DNA from: Mycobacterium sp. HUMS_12744610
GTDB taxonomy: Bacteria; Actinomycetota; Actinomycetes; Mycobacteriales; Mycobacteriaceae
Direction of reading: 5' to 3'
Assembly (NCBI RefSeq): GCF_041206865.1
Contig: NZ_JBGEDP010000001.1
Location: 4,836,001 to 4,900,000 of the forward strand
DNA: 64,000 nucleotides
Below, piece by piece: positions 26,897 to 35,800 of the stretch. A program made the position numbers and the translations under genes. The number at the start of each line of letters is the position of its first letter. The stretch's first letter is position 1. The notes below the pieces were generated by a model. It was not told where the DNA came from, searched no databases, and saw nothing but the letters and a program-made list of their open reading frames with translations.

Positions 26897-28383
26897 GCAC
26901 CGACCTCCTGGGTGGCGGAGGCGGGGAGGACTTCGTCGAAGTCCGCGAAGCTCACGGTCTGGGTGCGGCGCTGGTACTCCCGGACCAGGCCCGGCCAGTT
27001 GGTGGTGACGCGTCCGGAGGCGGCGCGGTACCAGGACTCGCACGCGGTCCACACGCCGGCATCCAGGCGGGACTGCACCTCGGCGTCGTAGGCCTGCTCC
27101 ACGGCGGGCCGCACCTCGAACGCGCCGGCCATGCCGCTGTGGGCCAGCCTCTCGACGATCTGGCGGATGTAGCGGGCCTGGTGCTCCATCATGAGGATGA
27201 TGGAGCTGCTGCCGAGGTTGGTGTTCGGGCCGTAGATCAAGAACATGTTCGGGAAGCCCGGCACCGCCATCCCCAGGTGGGCGCGCGCCCCCTCGGCCCA
27301 CTGCGAGTGCAGGTCGCGCCCGTGGCGACCGGTGATCGTCATCGGGGCGAGGAATTCGGTGGCCTTGAACCCGGTGCCGTAGACGATGACGTCCACCTCG
27401 TGCAACCGGCCGTCGGCGGTGCGCACGCCGGTGGCCGTCACCTCGGTGATCGCGGCGGTCTCGACGTCGACGTTGTCGCACGCCAGCGCCGGATACCAGT
27501 CGCTGCTGAACAGCACGCGCTTGCAGCCGATCGGGTAGTCGGGGGTGAGCTTGGCCCGCAGCACCGGATCCTTGATGTGGCGTTGCAGGTTCGCCGCCGC
27601 GACGATGCCGATCAACCGGGCGAGCGGGGCGACCCGGGTCAGCGCGAGCCCGAAGAACTCCGAGATCTCCCAGATCAGCTGCCGCATCGCGGCGGCGAAA
27701 CCGGGCACATTGCGGAACGCGGCGCGGTGCACGCCGGTGTAGGCGCGGTCCGGCTTCGGCACGACGTAGGGCGCGGAGCGCTGAAACACCGTGACGTACG
27801 CGGCGACCCGGCGAATGCGCGGCACGAACTGGATCGCCGACGCGCCGGTGCCCAGCACCGCGACGCGCTTGCCGGTCAGGTCGACGTCGTGGCGCCACTC
27901 GGCCGAATGGAAGGACGGCCCCGCGAAGGCGTCGAGACCGGGGATCTGCGGCAGGGCCGGCCGCGACAGCTGGCCCACCGCGGGCACGAGCACCTCGGCC
28001 TCGAGCACCTCCCCGGACGAGGTCGTCACCCGCCACGTGGCGGTGCCGTCGTCGTAGCTGGCCGCGGTGACCTCGACCCCCGTGCGCACCAGGTCACGCA
28101 GACCGAACCGGTCGGCGGTGTCACGGATGTAGCCGAGGATGTCGGGCTGCTCGGCGTAGCGGCGACCCCAGTCCGTCTTGCGGGAGAACGAGTAGGAGTA
28201 CAGGTTCGACGGCACGTCGCAGGCGGCGCCGGGATAGGTGTTCGCCCGCCAGACGCCGCCGATGTCCCCGGCTTTCTCCAGCACCGTCACGTCGGCGAGC
28301 CCGTCCTTGGACAACTCGTAGGCCGCGGCGAGGCCACCGAAGCCGGCGCCGATCACCAGGGCGCGGGGACGACGAAGAGGCAT
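26893..28383 (-). CDS. Flavin monooxygenase, Baeyer-Villiger type
   Basis: A 496-residue protein with two dinucleotide-binding loops (VIGAGFGGLAAAYEL near residue 10; VLGTGASAIQFVP near 175). Between them is FAGPSFHSAEW, matching the BVMO fingerprint FxGxxxHxxxW. It should insert oxygen next to a ketone using NADPH and FAD. Its stop overlaps the GMC start, so the pair forms one operon. It is not part of the M. tuberculosis order here, so it is an accessory acquisition. Confidence 0.85.
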   Translation of the reverse strand: MPLRRPRALVIGAGFGGLAAAYELSKDGLADVTVLEKAGDIGGVWRANTYPGAACDVPSNLYSYSFSRKTDWGRRYAEQPDILGYIRDTADRFGLRDLVRTGVEVTAASYDDGTATWRVTTSSGEVLEAEVLVPAVGQLSRPALPQIPGLDAFAGPSFHSAEWRHDVDLTGKRVAVLGTGASAIQFVPRIRRVAAYVTVFQRSAPYVVPKPDRAYTGVHRAAFRNVPGFAAAMRQLIWEISEFFGLALTRVAPLARLIGIVAAANLQRHIKDPVLRAKLTPDYPIGCKRVLFSSDWYPALACDNVDVETAAITEVTATGVRTADGRLHEVDVIVYGTGFKATEFLAPMTITGRHGRDLHSQWAEGARAHLGMAVPGFPNMFLIYGPNTNLGSSSIILMMEHQARYIRQIVERLAHSGMAGAFEVRPAVEQAYDAEVQSRLDAGVWTACESWYRAASGRVTTNWPGLVREYQRRTQTVSFADFDEVLPASATQEVGA

Positions 28384-28483
28384 ACCTCACAAAATAGGAG
28401 CACGCGGGGCCGATCGCCCAGGCGATTGCGGCCGCAAATCGATGATTCCGGCCACGGGGGCCGGGTTCGATGCGCGCCCCGGT

Positions 28484-29548
28484 TCAGACGGCCAGCGAGC
28501 GCGCGCGGGGCGCCACTTTCCGCTGATAGCGCGCGGGTGTTGTGCCCGTCCACCGCTTGAACGCGGCGATGAAGCTGGTCGCCTCGGCGTAGCCCAGCCG
28601 CAACGCGACGTCGTCCACCGAGAGTGCACCCGTGGCCAACAGCTCCTCCGCGAGCACCCGGTGGACCTCCTCGGCCAGGTCCCTGAAAGTCGTGTTCTCC
28701 TCGGCGAGACGCCGCCGCAGCGTGCGCTCACTCATCGCCAGCTGCCGGGCGACGCCGGAGATCGTGTGCGGTTTGCCGTCGATCGACGCCAGCCGTTCGC
28801 GTACCCGGCGGGCCACCCCGGTCCGCGTTCGACGGCGTTCCAGCAGCGCGTCGCACTGCTGTTCACACATTGCCACGCTGATCTCACTGGCCTGGGGTAG
28901 CCGGTCGTCGAGCAGCGCGGCCGGCCAGGAGGCCACCGTGACCGGCGAGTGGTATCGCGGCGTCACGCCGAACACCTGGCGGGCCGCCGCATCGCCCGAC
29001 GCCGGCGCCGGACCCGCGAACTCGACCGACGCGAACGGGACGGTCCTACCCAGCGCTTCGGCCATCACGCGGGCGATCGCCGCCAGGTCACGCCGGGTGA
29101 GGAACTCCGCGACCGGGCCGGTCAGGTCGGGCAGGTCGAGCCGCAACGCCGCCAGCGGGCCGTCCACCGTGACGCTGGGCAGGCAGAATCCGTAACTGAG
29201 CTCGTAGAACCGGGCCGCGAACCGGACGGCGTCGCCCAGCGTCGAGCTGGTCAGGCAGGCGAAGCCGAAGATGCCCAACGATCCCACGTGATAGCCACTG
29301 CCCACGCGCACTCCCAGGTTCGCCGGGTCCCCCAGCCGGTCCACCAGGTTCGTCGCGACCGCCAACTCCTGGCGTCCGGTGATCATCCGCTGGTGGTCGC
29401 GCAGGTCCGCTTCGCACAGGCCTGACCCGTCGAGCACCTCCGCGGCCGCCAGCCCGTTCTCGCGACCGAACTCGGTCATCAACGCGGCGCTGGCCGTGTT
29501 CCGCGGGAAGTCCCAGTGCGAGACCTGTTGTCCGGCGAAGACCTTCAC
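28484..29548 (-). CDS. AraC-family transcriptional regulator
   Basis: A 354-residue protein. The N-terminal about 200 residues are the arabinose-binding-type regulatory domain (Arabinose_bd, as in OruR/VirS). The C-terminal helix-turn-helix pair includes ISGVARQLAMSERTLRRRL and LRLGYAEATSFIAAFKRWTG. It is located just upstream of, and in the same direction as, the BVMO-GMC pair, making it their likely regulator. VirS-like regulators of this class often control monooxygenase operons. Confidence 0.87.
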   Translation of the reverse strand: MKVFAGQQVSHWDFPRNTASAALMTEFGRENGLAAAEVLDGSGLCEADLRDHQRMITGRQELAVATNLVDRLGDPANLGVRVGSGYHVGSLGIFGFACLTSSTLGDAVRFAARFYELSYGFCLPSVTVDGPLAALRLDLPDLTGPVAEFLTRRDLAAIARVMAEALGRTVPFASVEFAGPAPASGDAAARQVFGVTPRYHSPVTVASWPAALLDDRLPQASEISVAMCEQQCDALLERRRTRTGVARRVRERLASIDGKPHTISGVARQLAMSERTLRRRLAEENTTFRDLAEEVHRVLAEELLATGALSVDDVALRLGYAEATSFIAAFKRWTGTTPARYQRKVAPRARSLAV

Positions 29549-29584
29549 GAATCCCAGTATGGCCGGACGTTTCCCGCGGCCAGG

Positions 29585-30874
29585 TCAGGCGGCGGACGCG
29601 TCGTCGACGCGGCTGGCCGCCTCCGCGGCGGTGCGCTTACCGCGCCGCCATCCCCGCACGGTGGCGATGGCGGTCTTGAGCCCGCGTCGGCGCCCGGTAG
29701 CCGGATCGGTGCCGGCGAAGCCGGGCTCCAGTTCGGCGAACATCCGCTCGCTGCGGGTCTCCGGCGCGTCGTCGGCGCTGTCGCGCAGGTACTTGTCGGG
29801 CAGCGACAGCTTGGCCAGCGTGCGCCACGTCTTGGCGTACTGCACCAGGAACGGTCCCGTGGTGTAGGGCAGGTCGTACTTGTCGCACAGCTCGCGCACC
29901 CGCACGCCGATCTCCGCGTACCGGTTGCTAGGCAGGTCGGGGAAGAGATGGTGCTCGATCTGGTGGCACAAATTGCCGCTCATGAACCGCAGCGCAGGCC
30001 CGGCGTCGAAGTTGGCGCTGCCCAGCATCTGGCGCAGGTACCACTGGCCCTGGGTTTCGCCGATCATGTCGGTGGTGGTGAACTTCTCGGCGCCGTCGGG
30101 GAAATGGCCGCAGAAGATGACCGCGTTGGCCCACACGTTGCGGATCACGTTGGCCAGCGCGTTGGCCTTCAGCGTCGACCGGTAGGTTGCCCCGGGCGAC
30201 AGCGCGGTCAGCGCCGGGAAGGCGACATAGTCCTTGAGCACCTGACGGCCGGCCTTGGCCAGGAACTCGTCGACCCGCTCCCGGGCCTCTTTGTGGTCCA
30301 TCCGGCGCTTGGCGATCTTGCCGAGCTCCACGTGCTGTAGGCCGACGCCCCACTCGAACAGCAGGGCCAGCATCGTGTTGTAGACCAGGTTGAAGACGTT
30401 GAAACGCTTCCAGCGCTGGTCGCGGGTGACGCGCAGCAACCCGTAGCCGACGTCGTCGTCCATCCCGAGGATGTTGGTGAACTTGTGGTGCACGAAGTTG
30501 TGGGTGTAGCGCCAGTGCTTGGAGGACCCGCTCATGTCCCACTCCCACGTCGAGGAGTGGATCTCCGGGTCGTTCATCCAGTCCCACTGGCCATGCATGA
30601 CGTTGTGGCCGATCTCCATGTTCTCGACGATCTTGGCCACGCCCAGCGTCACGGTGCCCGCCCACCAGGCCGAACGGCGCGAACTGGCCGCCAGCAGCAG
30701 CCGCCCGGCCACCTCGAGGGCGCGCTGAGCGGCGATCGTGCGGTGGATGTAGCGTGCGTCGCGCTCGCCGCGTGAGTCTTCGATGTCCCGGCGGATGGAG
30801 TCGAGCTCGACCGCCAGGCTTTCGACGTCGGCATCGGTCAGATGCGCGAATACGTCGACGTCGGTAATCGCCAT
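29585..30874 (-). CDS. desA3: Membrane stearoyl-CoA delta-9 desaturase DesA3
   Basis: 429 residues from ATG (MAITDVDVFAHL). The three histidine boxes of membrane desaturases are present: GHNVMHGQ, HNFVHHKF and HQIEHHLF. Hydrophobic stretches lie between boxes one and two. It makes oleate for membrane phospholipids and triacylglycerol with the reductase encoded just upstream. A palindromic operator lies 47-82 bases before the start. Confidence 0.93.
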   Translation of the reverse strand: MAITDVDVFAHLTDADVESLAVELDSIRRDIEDSRGERDARYIHRTIAAQRALEVAGRLLLAASSRRSAWWAGTVTLGVAKIVENMEIGHNVMHGQWDWMNDPEIHSSTWEWDMSGSSKHWRYTHNFVHHKFTNILGMDDDVGYGLLRVTRDQRWKRFNVFNLVYNTMLALLFEWGVGLQHVELGKIAKRRMDHKEARERVDEFLAKAGRQVLKDYVAFPALTALSPGATYRSTLKANALANVIRNVWANAVIFCGHFPDGAEKFTTTDMIGETQGQWYLRQMLGSANFDAGPALRFMSGNLCHQIEHHLFPDLPSNRYAEIGVRVRELCDKYDLPYTTGPFLVQYAKTWRTLAKLSLPDKYLRDSADDAPETRSERMFAELEPGFAGTDPATGRRRGLKTAIATVRGWRRGKRTAAEAASRVDDASAA

Positions 30875-30920
30875 CGTCAGCTCCTGTGGTTGATCGGGTG
30901 GTTGGCCGCAGTGGCCCTTC

Positions 30921-30956
30921 ACCTACGTTATCGTAACCTACGAAGCCGTAGGTTAC
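30921..30956. promoter_or_regulatory. Operator-like palindrome upstream of desA3
   Basis: Contains ACCTACGTTATCGTAACCTACG (30921-30942, written here as two halves ACCTACGTTA and TCGTAACCTACG) and a perfect 10-base inverted repeat GTAACCTACG-AAGC-CGTAGGTTAC (30933-30956). A nearly identical 22-base copy precedes the reductase gene at 32147. This is typical of a TetR-type operator controlling both genes. Confidence 0.75.
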
Positions 30957-30969
30957 CTGTGAGTAGCTC

Positions 30970-32115
30970 TCAGATGTCGACCACACAATCGCCGGAGGCC
31001 GCCGACACGCAGGTCTGGATGCGGCTGCCGGGATCGTGCTCGCGGCCGGTTCGCAGGTCGCGCACGTGGCCGTCCACCAAGCTCACCACACACGACTGGC
31101 AGATGCCCATCCGGCAGCCGTAGGGCATCTGCACGCCGGCGCCCTCCCCCGCCTCCATCACCGACGTCGCGGCATCCGCGGCGACGGCGCGCCCGCTGCG
31201 CGCGAACGTGACCGTTCCCCCCGCCCCGGCCGGCGCCGCCTTGGCCACCGCGAACCGCTCCAGATGCAACCGGTCGCCGATGCCGGCCGCCGACCACACC
31301 TTCTCGGCCTGGGTGAGCATCCCCTCGGGGCCGCAGGCCCACGTCTGGCGTTCGCGCCAGTCCGGCACCTCCTGGTCGAGCCCGGCCAGGTCCAGCCGCC
31401 CCTGGAAGCGGGTCTCGCGCACCCGCAACCGGTAGCCCGCCCGGCCGGCGGCCAGCGCAGCCAACTCGGCACCGAACATCACCTCGGCTTCGGTGGGGGC
31501 CGAATGCAGATGTACGACATCCCCGATCTGGTTGCGGCGCACCAGCGTTCGCAACATAGACATCACCGGCGTGATCCCGGACCCGGCGGTGAGGAACAGG
31601 ATCGAGCGCGGCGCCGGATCGGGCAGGACGAAGTTGCCCTGCGGGGCGGCCAGTCGCACGATGGTGCCCGGCGCGACACCGGCGACCAGATGGGTGGACA
31701 GGAATCCCTCGGGCATCGCCTTCACGGTGATCGTGACCGTGCGCGACGAGGAATGCCCGGCCGGGCTCGACGTCAGCGAATACGACCGCCAACGCCAGCG
31801 CCCGTCGACCCGCACGCCGATCCCGATGTACTGGCCCGGCTGGTAGTCGAAGCTGAAGCCCCAGCCCGGTTTGATCACCAGCGTCGCGGAATCCTCCGTT
31901 TCGCGGCGCACCTCGAGGATGCGGCCCCGCAGTTCGCGCGCGGACCACAGCGGGTTGGCCAGGCGCAGGTAGTCGTCGGGCAGCAGCGGCGTCGTGATGC
32001 GGGCCGCCATCGTCCGCAGCGCGTGCCAGGCGGGGTGCCGGTCGGCGCCCGCGACGGTCGGTCGCGTGGTCTCGACGACGTTTGCGGTGACCGGGGGGAA
32101 GTACTTCTTGCTCAT
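30970..32115 (-). CDS. Ferredoxin reductase partner of DesA3 (Rv3230c-like)
   Basis: A 381-residue flavo-iron-sulfur protein. Residues about 60-280 are an FNR-type module with [13 protein letters not shown] (FAD) and [15 protein letters not shown] (NAD(P)H). Residues about 295-381 are a plant-type 2Fe-2S ferredoxin with [11 protein letters not shown] and a fourth cysteine in IQTC. It passes electrons from NADPH to the desaturase. It is separated from desA3 by 95 bases that contain the second gene's own operator, so the two may be co-regulated without strict cotranscription. Confidence 0.9.
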   Translation of the reverse strand: MSKKYFPPVTANVVETTRPTVAGADRHPAWHALRTMAARITTPLLPDDYLRLANPLWSARELRGRILEVRRETEDSATLVIKPGWGFSFDYQPGQYIGIGVRVDGRWRWRSYSLTSSPAGHSSSRTVTITVKAMPEGFLSTHLVAGVAPGTIVRLAAPQGNFVLPDPAPRSILFLTAGSGITPVMSMLRTLVRRNQIGDVVHLHSAPTEAEVMFGAELAALAAGRAGYRLRVRETRFQGRLDLAGLDQEVPDWRERQTWACGPEGMLTQAEKVWSAAGIGDRLHLERFAVAKAAPAGAGGTVTFARSGRAVAADAATSVMEAGEGAGVQMPYGCRMGICQSCVVSLVDGHVRDLRTGREHDPGSRIQTCVSAASGDCVVDI

Positions 32116-32146
32116 CGCAGGCTCCTGTCCACGGGTCGCTCCACCA

Positions 32147-32168
32147 ACCTACGGTACCGTAACTTACG
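32147..32168. promoter_or_regulatory. Second copy of the desA3-type operator, upstream of the reductase
   Basis: Reads ACCTACGGTA then CCGTAACTTACG. It matches the desA3 copy at 19 of 22 positions and includes the palindrome TACGGTACCGTA. It lies 32 bases upstream of the reductase start. Confidence 0.75.
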
Positions 32169-32197
32169 GTCTCGTATACAGGGTGTGACGCGACCGG

Positions 32198-32719
32198 TCA
32201 CAGCAGCTCGAGCAGGAACGGCAGCTCCTGGACGGCGTACCAGGCCAAGTCGTGGTCCTGCGCGTCCCCGACGGCCAGTTCGGCATCCTCGTCGCCGAGG
32301 TCCGCGGCGTCGATCGCCTCGATCGCCGTGACGACGTCCGGCTCGGCCTCGACGGTGTCGACGTAGGCGGCGATCACCCGGCCCATCGCGATCGGCGTAC
32401 TGAGTTTGACGACGGCGTCGTCGAGATCGGGGCGGTATTCGGCCCCGGATTCGCCCACGTCGGCCTCGGCGGCCAGCACAGCGCGCCGCGGCGGCAGGTC
32501 CCCGGTCCCGGCGTCGCGCTCCGCCGCCAGCAGGCGCAGCGACGCCAGCGCCGCCTCGCGCAGCGCCACCTCGGCCAGTTCGTCGTCGTCGCCCTCGGCG
32601 TAGGCCTCGCGCAACGCCGGTGTCACCGCGAACGCGATGCCGCTGACCGGCGTCAGCTCCCCGTGCGCGACCAACTGCTGCAGCATCGCCAGCGTGGCCG
32701 GAATGTAGACGTGGGTCAT
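32198..32719 (-). CDS. DUF6912-type conserved protein (Rv3231c-like)
   Basis: A 173-residue acidic protein starting MTHVYIPATLAML, its ATG overlapping the ppk2 stop (ATGA). It is rich in Asp/Glu/Ala with the segment AFAVTPALREAYAEGDDDELAEVA and an end QELPFLLELL. No catalytic motif is visible. It is always paired with ppk2 in mycobacteria, so a linked role is possible but unproven. Confidence 0.82.
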   Translation of the reverse strand: MTHVYIPATLAMLQQLVAHGELTPVSGIAFAVTPALREAYAEGDDDELAEVALREAALASLRLLAAERDAGTGDLPPRRAVLAAEADVGESGAEYRPDLDDAVVKLSTPIAMGRVIAAYVDTVEAEPDVVTAIEAIDAADLGDEDAELAVGDAQDHDLAWYAVQELPFLLELL

Positions 32720-33642
32720 CCGCCGGGCCGGTCCCCGATCAACGTTGCCGCGTAGTCCGCGACATATTTCGACAACTCGCGCGGCGGCCGCTGGTAGTTC
32801 TTGGGTTCCAGCGGGAGTTTCGGCAGCTTGATCTTGGGCCTTTCGGTGTCGTGGTATTCGATGGTGGACAGCAGATGGGCCATCATGTTGATCCGGGCGT
32901 GCTTCTTGATATCCGATTCCACGACGTACCACGGGCTGACCGGGGTGTCGGTGTGCACCATCATCTCGTCCTTGGCGCGCGAATAGTCCTCCCACCGATA
33001 GACCGACTCCAGGTCCATGGTGCTGAGTTTCCATTGCCGCACAGGGTCGTTCACGCGCGCCTTGAACCGGCGCAGCTGCTCGGCCTCGGACACCGAGAAC
33101 CAGTACTTGCGCAGCAGGATCCCGTCTTCGACCAACATCTGCTCGAAGATCGGCGTCTGGCGTAGGAACAGCACATACTCCTGCGGCGTGCAGAATCCCA
33201 TGACCTTCTCGATGCCGGCGCGGTTGTACCACGACCGGTCGAAGAGCACGATCTCCCCGTGGGCGGGCAGATGGGCGATGTAGCGCTGGTAGTACCACTG
33301 CCCGCGTTCCCGATCGGTCGGCACGGGCAGTGCGGCGATGCGCACCATCCGCGGGTTGAGATATTCGGTGATCCGTTTGATGGCACCGCCTTTGCCCGCC
33401 CCGTCGCGGCCCTCGAAGACGATGACCAGACGCGCCCCGGAATGGCGCACCCATTCCTGCATCTTCACGAGTTCGGTTTGCAGCCGGAATAATTCGGCCT
33501 CGTAGACGCCGTTGGAAATCTTGGGCTCGGCCGGCGCCGACTTCTTCTTCTTCGCCTTCGCATGGGTGCCGTCGCCGGTCGCGGTGCTCACAGCAACGAA
33601 TGCTATCTCTCCACGATTCGGCGGCACCATCTTTCGCGCCAC
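32716..33642 (-). CDS. ppk2: Polyphosphate kinase 2
   Basis: A 308-residue one-domain PPK2. Walker A is in FEGRDGAGKGGAIKR near residue 78; the lid and Walker B segment includes LFDRSWYNRAGIEKVMGF; further conserved are RRFKARVNDP and WEDYSRAKDEM. It uses polyphosphate to phosphorylate GDP/ADP. The N-terminal about 45 residues are lysine-rich and variable. Upstream in-frame starts exist, so the exact N-terminus is uncertain. Confidence 0.92.
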   Translation of the reverse strand: MARKMVPPNRGEIAFVAVSTATGDGTHAKAKKKKSAPAEPKISNGVYEAELFRLQTELVKMQEWVRHSGARLVIVFEGRDGAGKGGAIKRITEYLNPRMVRIAALPVPTDRERGQWYYQRYIAHLPAHGEIVLFDRSWYNRAGIEKVMGFCTPQEYVLFLRQTPIFEQMLVEDGILLRKYWFSVSEAEQLRRFKARVNDPVRQWKLSTMDLESVYRWEDYSRAKDEMMVHTDTPVSPWYVVESDIKKHARINMMAHLLSTIEYHDTERPKIKLPKLPLEPKNYQRPPRELSKYVADYAATLIGDRPGG

Positions 33643-33645
33643 GCG

Positions 33646-35061
33646 CTAACGGGAGGCGTCCAGGAGTTCCTCGAGCGACTGGTTCAACAGGTCGGGCAGC
33701 AGGTCGACGTCGCTCATCGCGTCGCGGTCGGCGTTGATCCCGAAATACAGCATGCCGTTGTACGACGTCACGCTGATCGCGAGCGCCTGGTCGTTGAGCA
33801 ACGGCGGCACCGCGTAGGCCTCCAGCAGCTTGGTGCCGGCGATGTACATCTGTGACTGCGCCCCAGGGGCGTTGGTGATCAACAGGTTGAACGTCCGCTT
33901 GGAGAAACTGGGGAAGCTGGTGGCGACGCGGACGCCCATGGCGTGCAGGGTGGGCGGCGCGAAACCCGACAGGGTGATGATGGTCCTGGCGTCGACCGCG
34001 CTGGCGGCGGTCGGGTTGGACTCGGTGGCGTGGGCGATCTGCGACAGCCGCACCACGGCGTTGGGCTCACCCACCGGGAGGTCGACCAGAAACGGCGTGA
34101 CCTGGCTGATCATCTGCCCCGGTCCGGTGGCGTCGAACTGATCCTCGGCGTAGACGGACAGCGGCGCCATCGCCCGCACGGTCGCGGTCGGCGACACCGG
34201 TTCCCCGCGCGACAGCAGCCAGTTGGCCAGCGCGCCGGCCACCACGGCCAGCACCACATCGTTGATGTCGCAGTCGTAGCGCGCCCGCACGGTCCGGTAA
34301 TCCTCGAGGCTGGCCCGCGCGACCGTGAACCGGCGGTTGCGGGAAACGGTCGCGTTGAGCGGGCTGCTGGGCGCCGTCCCGCGCGCCACCGCCCGCGCGA
34401 GGTGCACGACGCGGCGGCCCACGTTGCGCAGCTCGCCGTGGTTGGTCACCGCCCCGGCCACAACCGACCCGACGGCCTGCAGCTGCGTGCCCGGGCCCCC
34501 CACCCACTCGCCCAGCGCGCCCAGCAGCAGCCTGGTGTTGCCGGGGTCGCGTTCCGGAACCCAGATGTCCTCGGGGAACGGCGGCGGGCGCCGCGTCCGG
34601 TCGGCGATGACGTGGCCGAGCGACAGCGCCGTCACGCCGTTGACGAGAGCCTGATGGGACTTGGTGTAAAGGGCGAGGCGGTTGCCGGCCAGGCCCTCGA
34701 CGAGGTAGGCCTCCCACAACGGCCGCGACTTGTCCAACGGCCGCGCGGCGAGCCGCCCGATCAGCTCGTGCAGTTGCTCGTCGCTGCCGGGCGAGGGCAG
34801 CGCCGAGCGGCGCACGTGGTAGGTGATGTCGAAGTCGCTGTCGTCGATCCACACGGGCCTGGCCATGCCGATGACCTGGCGGACCTTCTGGCGGTAGCGC
34901 GGCACCTGCGGCAGGCGCTGCTCGATGGTTGCCAGCAGCGACTCGTAGCTCAGCCCGGCGCGCGGCCGGCGCAGGATGTACAGCGATCCGACGTACATCG
35001 GGGTGGAGGTGTTTTCCAGCCGGAAGAACGACGCGTCCGAGGGGGACAAGCGGGTCACCAT
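33646..35061 (-). CDS. tgs3: Wax ester synthase/diacylglycerol acyltransferase homologue (Tgs3-like)
   Basis: A 471-residue WS/DGAT-family protein beginning MVTRLSPSDASFFRLE. The C-terminal domain with NLLITNAPGAQSQMYIAG and SYNGMLYFGINAD is intact. The usual catalytic HHxxxDG is KSHQALVNG here (residues 136-142): the second histidine is Gln and the Asp is Asn. The M. tuberculosis counterpart is, as I recall, split into Rv3233c/Rv3234c; here one gene spans both. Acyltransferase activity is therefore doubtful despite full length. Confidence 0.87.
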   Translation of the reverse strand: MVTRLSPSDASFFRLENTSTPMYVGSLYILRRPRAGLSYESLLATIEQRLPQVPRYRQKVRQVIGMARPVWIDDSDFDITYHVRRSALPSPGSDEQLHELIGRLAARPLDKSRPLWEAYLVEGLAGNRLALYTKSHQALVNGVTALSLGHVIADRTRRPPPFPEDIWVPERDPGNTRLLLGALGEWVGGPGTQLQAVGSVVAGAVTNHGELRNVGRRVVHLARAVARGTAPSSPLNATVSRNRRFTVARASLEDYRTVRARYDCDINDVVLAVVAGALANWLLSRGEPVSPTATVRAMAPLSVYAEDQFDATGPGQMISQVTPFLVDLPVGEPNAVVRLSQIAHATESNPTAASAVDARTIITLSGFAPPTLHAMGVRVATSFPSFSKRTFNLLITNAPGAQSQMYIAGTKLLEAYAVPPLLNDQALAISVTSYNGMLYFGINADRDAMSDVDLLPDLLNQSLEELLDASR

Positions 35062-35238
35062 TGCCGCCCCGTCCTCCTGTCATCCGTTGCCACACCGCTG
35101 TTCCCGCCCACGGTAACCGCACAACCGGCGCACAGCACGGCGCGGGTACGCGTGAGGTCGAGTTGTGCCATGATGACCGGTGTCTGCCCCTCTCCAGCAG
35201 GCTTGCCCGCCACCATTCGGTTGACTGGAGAGTGCGCA

Positions 35239-35784
35239 TTGTCCGTTCACCCCGTCGTGCGGCCGTCCGGCCCGGACGCGTTCGCCGTGACGCCCGTCGT
35301 CGACTACGAGCCCCCGACGCGCGACGTGCCCGGGTGCCGGCGCCCGTCGGCGGTCTCGCCGCGACGGCGCGGCACCCGCGCACCGCTGCGCCGGAACGAC
35401 GGGCCACCCGGTGGCCCGCCGTCCGGCGATACGAACCTCTCACCGCGGATGCGGCAGGCGGCGGTCTTCGCCGACGCGGCGCTGCGCCAGGTCCTCGAGG
35501 TCATCGACCGCCGCCGTCCCGCCGCGCAGCTGCAGCCCGTGCTCGCGCCCGGCCTGGTCGACTCGGTGCTCGCGGTGGGCCGGGCCGGCGCCGGACGTGG
35601 CGGCGCCGCCGTGCTGCGCCGGATGCGGCTACAGCCGGCGGGGCACCGCGACCCGGAGGCGGCCGCCGAGGTCTTCGGCTCCTACAGCCGCGGCAACAGG
35701 GTCCACGCGATCGCCTGCCGCGTGGAGGCGCTGCACACCGGTGGCCGGGCCCGATGGCTGGTGGTGGCGCTGCACATCGGGTGA
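35239..35784 (+). CDS. Rv3235 family protein
   Basis: About 181 residues. I start it at TTG (LSVHPVVRPSG) because GGAGAG lies six bases upstream; an in-frame ATG at 35174 is the alternative. The first 75 residues are Pro/Arg-rich and low complexity. The conserved domain is AVFADAALRQVLEVIDRRRPAAQL through ARWLVVALHIG. This family sits near secA in many actinobacteria and its function is unknown. Confidence 0.75.
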   Translation: MSVHPVVRPSGPDAFAVTPVVDYEPPTRDVPGCRRPSAVSPRRRGTRAPLRRNDGPPGGPPSGDTNLSPRMRQAAVFADAALRQVLEVIDRRRPAAQLQPVLAPGLVDSVLAVGRAGAGRGGAAVLRRMRLQPAGHRDPEAAAEVFGSYSRGNRVHAIACRVEALHTGGRARWLVVALHIG

Positions 35785-35800
35785 CGGCTCACGGGTTGAC

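Noticed and set aside
25184..28036. A 950-residue minus-strand frame spanning the GMC and monooxygenase genes
   Set aside because: The upstream 380 residues are an out-of-frame reading of the monooxygenase gene; the GMC gene has its own GTG with a GTGA overlap.
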